A stretch of 7,915 bases of DNA from Acidobacteriota bacterium. GTDB lineage: Bacteria > Acidobacteriota > Vicinamibacteria > Vicinamibacterales > JAFNAJ01. Below the pieces are notes generated by a model, which ran no database searches, was not told the origin of the DNA, and was given only the letters and a program-made list of their open reading frames with translations. The number at the start of each line of letters is the position of its first letter. The stretch's first letter is position 1. Position numbers and translations under genes: made by a program. Of the stretch, positions 6,670-7,915 are shown piece by piece. Where the stretch lies: the NCBI GenBank assembly GCA_017860085.1, contig JAFNAJ010000103.1, positions 1 through 7,915 of the forward strand, read 5' to 3'.

Positions 6670-7132
6670 CCTTGTGGAAATCGGGGGCGACTGCGTCCGC
6701 GATGGGCTTGGGGCTCGGAAACCCGAGCGCATTCGGGTGCTGGCTGAGCTCGGTCAGCGTCGTCGTCTGCAGCCGGTGGCGAAACGAGTTGAGCGAGTGC
6801 TTCCAGGTGTGGTGCAGCGGGCAGGCGGTCTCGTCGGAGCAGACCTTCTGGCCGAGCACGCAGAGCCGCCCCGGGCCGAGCTTGTCGAACGCCTCAACGA
6901 TGTCGAAGAGCGGCAGACGGTCGGGGTTGCGGACCAGGCGGAATCCCCCGTTGCGGCCGCGCTGGCTCTCGAGGATTCCCGCGACGGCCAGCGTCTGGAG
7001 GACCTTCGCGAGAAACGGCGAGGGGATGTCGAGCGCGGCGGCGATCTGGCGGGTGAGGACCCAGTGGCCGCGCTCGCGCATGGCGAGATACGCAAGGGCG
7101 CGAATGGCGTACTGGGAGGTGCGCGACAGCAT
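6662..7132 (-). CDS. Rrf2-family Fe-S transcriptional regulator (IscR-like ligand set)
   Basis: A 156-residue cytoplasmic regulator of normal Rrf2 length. The N-terminus, MLSRTSQYAIRALAYLA, and the winged helix-turn-helix at about 25-70 (VLTRQIAAALDIPSPFLAKV, then RGRNGGFRLVR) are typical. Cys91, Cys98 and Cys104 with His107 match in position the Cys92/Cys98/Cys104/His107 set that binds the [2Fe-2S] cluster of E. coli IscR, with one residue more between the first two. NsrR-type [4Fe-4S] binding is less likely but possible. It faces the ferredoxin-oxidoreductase gene across a 154-base AT-rich gap, so it probably controls that gene and itself in response to iron, oxygen or redox state. A TATAGT -10 lies at 7165-7170 and AGGGA at 7140-7144 is the ribosome binding site. 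No isc or suf genes are nearby. Confidence 0.92.
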   Translation of the reverse strand: MLSRTSQYAIRALAYLAMRERGHWVLTRQIAAALDIPSPFLAKVLQTLAVAGILESQRGRNGGFRLVRNPDRLPLFDIVEAFDKLGPGRLCVLGQKVCSDETACPLHHTWKHSLNSFRHRLQTTTLTELSQHPNALGFPSPKPIADAVAPDFHKAG

Positions 7133-7164
7133 GGCTGCGTCCCTGTCCTCAAGGGTAGCGCAAT

Positions 7165-7193
7165 ACTATAGCGCGAAACCAGAAAAAAAGACA
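7165..7193 (-). promoter_or_regulatory. Candidate promoter of the Rrf2 gene
   Basis: On the minus strand TATAGT (7165-7170) matches the -10 consensus at five of six bases. It would start transcription near 7158, giving a leader of about 26 bases that contains the AGGGA ribosome binding site. The position 17 bases upstream reads TGTCTT, a poor -35, which is common where a regulator helps or blocks polymerase. Confidence 0.45.
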
Positions 7194-7230
7194 TCCATAT
7201 CGAAAAGTCCTGTTTAGTGGTATGGTTTCG
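7174..7230. promoter_or_regulatory. Inverted repeat in the divergent Rrf2/oxidoreductase control region
   Basis: CGAAACCA at 7174-7181 is a perfect inverted match to TGGTTTCG at 7223-7230, centred at 7202. A smaller nested dyad is CCATA 7195-7199 with TATGG 7221-7225. The segment is strikingly AT-rich for this genome and includes an A7 run at 7183-7189. It lies between the two divergent start codons and is the natural place for the Rrf2 operator. Arms spaced 41 bases apart could hold two separate sites. Binding is inferred. Confidence 0.35.
7188..7218 (+). promoter_or_regulatory. Weak candidate promoter of the oxidoreductase gene
   Basis: AAGACA (7188-7193) and TTTAGT (7213-7218) each match four of six consensus bases, but the 19-base spacer is long. 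TATGGT at 7221-7226 is an alternative -10. The -35-like element coincides with the poor -35 of the opposing Rrf2 promoter, so the two promoters would compete. Confidence 0.22.
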
Positions 7231-7272
7231 TGTGGGCGGGGTGCCGCGAGCCGGCTGGCTTCGGCTTTCGCC

Positions 7273-7278
7273 AGGAGG
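7273..7278 (+). promoter_or_regulatory. Strong ribosome binding site fixing a GTG start
   Basis: AGGAGG lies eight bases before the GTG at 7287. It is the only full Shine-Dalgarno match in the neighbourhood and decides the start of the oxidoreductase gene. Confidence 0.75.
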
Positions 7279-7286
7279 CACGACCA

Positions 7287-7915
7287 GTGACCACGACGGC
7301 AGTGGCTGAACGACCAAAGCCCTTCGTCTTCCCGGAGTTCTGCAAGGGGTGCGGGCGCTGCATCGACGTGTGCACGCGGCACTGCATCTCGCTGGGAACG
7401 GAGATCAATCCGCAGACCGGTCTCATCCCGATCGTGCTCGATCTCGAGCAGTGCAACGGGTGCGGCCTCTGCATCACGGCCTGCCCTGAGCCGTATGGCT
7501 TGCGCCCGCAGCCGCCGGGCGAGCACTACGAACTGATCGATCCGGCGACGATGTTCGGCCGGAGGCCGACCGAGGCGCCGCAGCCGGTCGAGATCCCCGA
7601 CGAGCGCTTGCCCCTGCCCGAGGTGGCGCCGCTCGTCGTGAAGGGCAACTACGCGGCGGCGATCGGCGCGCTCGTTGCCGGTTGCCGGCACGTCTACGGC
7701 TACCCGATCACGCCGTCAACGGAAGGCGCCGAGCTCATGGCCAAGCTCCTGCCCAAGCTCGACGGCGTCTTCCTGCAAGCGGTCTCGGAAGTGGCGACCG
7801 TGAACATCATGTACGGCTGCGGCGGCGCTGGCCTGCGGGCGATGACCTTCACGTCCTCCCCTGGCTTCGCCCTGATGCTCGAGGGGATCTCCTACATGAT
7901 CGGCGCCGAGGTCCC
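7287..7915 (+). CDS. 2-oxoacid:ferredoxin oxidoreductase alpha subunit with N-terminal 2[4Fe-4S] ferredoxin domain, VorB-like (3' end beyond window)
   Basis: The first 209 codons of a thiamine-diphosphate-dependent oxidoreductase subunit. Such enzymes convert a 2-oxoacid plus CoA to acyl-CoA and CO2 while reducing ferredoxin, and are oxygen-sensitive. Residues 19-66 form a bacterial ferredoxin domain: Cys19, 22, 25, 29 and Cys56, 59, 62, 66, with Pro after the last only. Thr follows Cys29 where Pro is usual, and there is an extra Cys33. After a Pro-rich linker (about 73-125), the alpha-subunit pyrimidine domain starts with VVKGNYAAAIGALVAG and YGYPITPSTEGAE. SEVATVNIMYG and MTFTSSPGFALMLEGISYMI closely resemble VorB of 2-oxoisovalerate oxidoreductase. 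Delta and alpha subunits are thus fused. Beta and gamma genes should follow outside the window. Pyruvate or 2-oxoglutarate enzymes remain possible. Confidence 0.88.
   Translation, partial: MTTTAVAERPKPFVFPEFCKGCGRCIDVCTRHCISLGTEINPQTGLIPIVLDLEQCNGCGLCITACPEPYGLRPQPPGEHYELIDPATMFGRRPTEAPQPVEIPDERLPLPEVAPLVVKGNYAAAIGALVAGCRHVYGYPITPSTEGAELMAKLLPKLDGVFLQAVSEVATVNIMYGCGGAGLRAMTFTSSPGFALMLEGISYMIGAEV

Noticed and set aside
5360..7171. A 603-codon plus-strand frame in a different phase, across the CoA-transferase and Rrf2 genes
   Set aside because: It would overlap two well-supported genes entirely and its sequence is Arg/Gly-rich without domains.
7149..7691. A 180-codon minus-strand frame covering the oxidoreductase start
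   Set aside because: It runs antisense to the ferredoxin domain with its eight correctly spaced cysteines, and shows no recognisable domain.
1..7915. CRISPR arrays, tRNA or rRNA genes, transposases or phage genes
   Set aside because: No regularly spaced repeats, cloverleaf or rRNA-like sequence, or mobile-element proteins were seen on either strand.

Overview
This is a GC-rich bacterial window with nine protein genes, two of them cut by the window edges. It has no rRNA, tRNA, CRISPR array, insertion sequence or phage gene. The gene types suggest an Acidobacteriota-like soil or sediment bacterium, perhaps Vicinamibacteria: a Crp/Fnr regulator with a GTTRSR recognition helix, an M48 protease with an added C-terminal domain, and a ferredoxin-linked 2-oxoacid oxidoreductase. 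That assignment is inferred from gene style and base composition only.

Left part (1-1040): the tail of a small membrane protein of Thivi_2564 type. After it comes a 180-base gap with nested, mutually exclusive hairpins, then a cysteine-free Crp/Fnr-type regulator read rightward. A strong hairpin separates this regulator from the convergent genes that follow.

Middle part (1041-3965, minus strand): an exported M48 metallopeptidase is the last gene on this strand. Upstream of it lies a compact three-gene operon: an exported unknown protein, a 101-residue unknown protein, and a four-helix membrane protein. The three are joined by two 4-base start/stop overlaps (GTGA and ATGA), so translation is probably coupled.

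Right part (4226-7915): an alanine dehydrogenase/transhydrogenase-family enzyme lies one base from a 4-hydroxybutyrate-type CoA-transferase. A convergent Rrf2 regulator with an IscR-like Cys3-His ligand set follows. Divergent from the regulator starts a 2-oxoacid:ferredoxin oxidoreductase alpha subunit fused to an N-terminal 2[4Fe-4S] ferredoxin domain (VorB-like, truncated by the window edge). Together these could deaminate an amino acid, decarboxylate the 2-oxoacid to acyl-CoA with ferredoxin reduction, and conserve the thioester through CoA transfer, under control of an Fe-S sensor. The pathway is inference.

The most notable detail is that the dehydrogenase keeps the whole alanine dehydrogenase fold in identical numbering but has His for the catalytic Lys75 and Ala for His96. 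It is therefore unlikely to be an ordinary alanine dehydrogenase.
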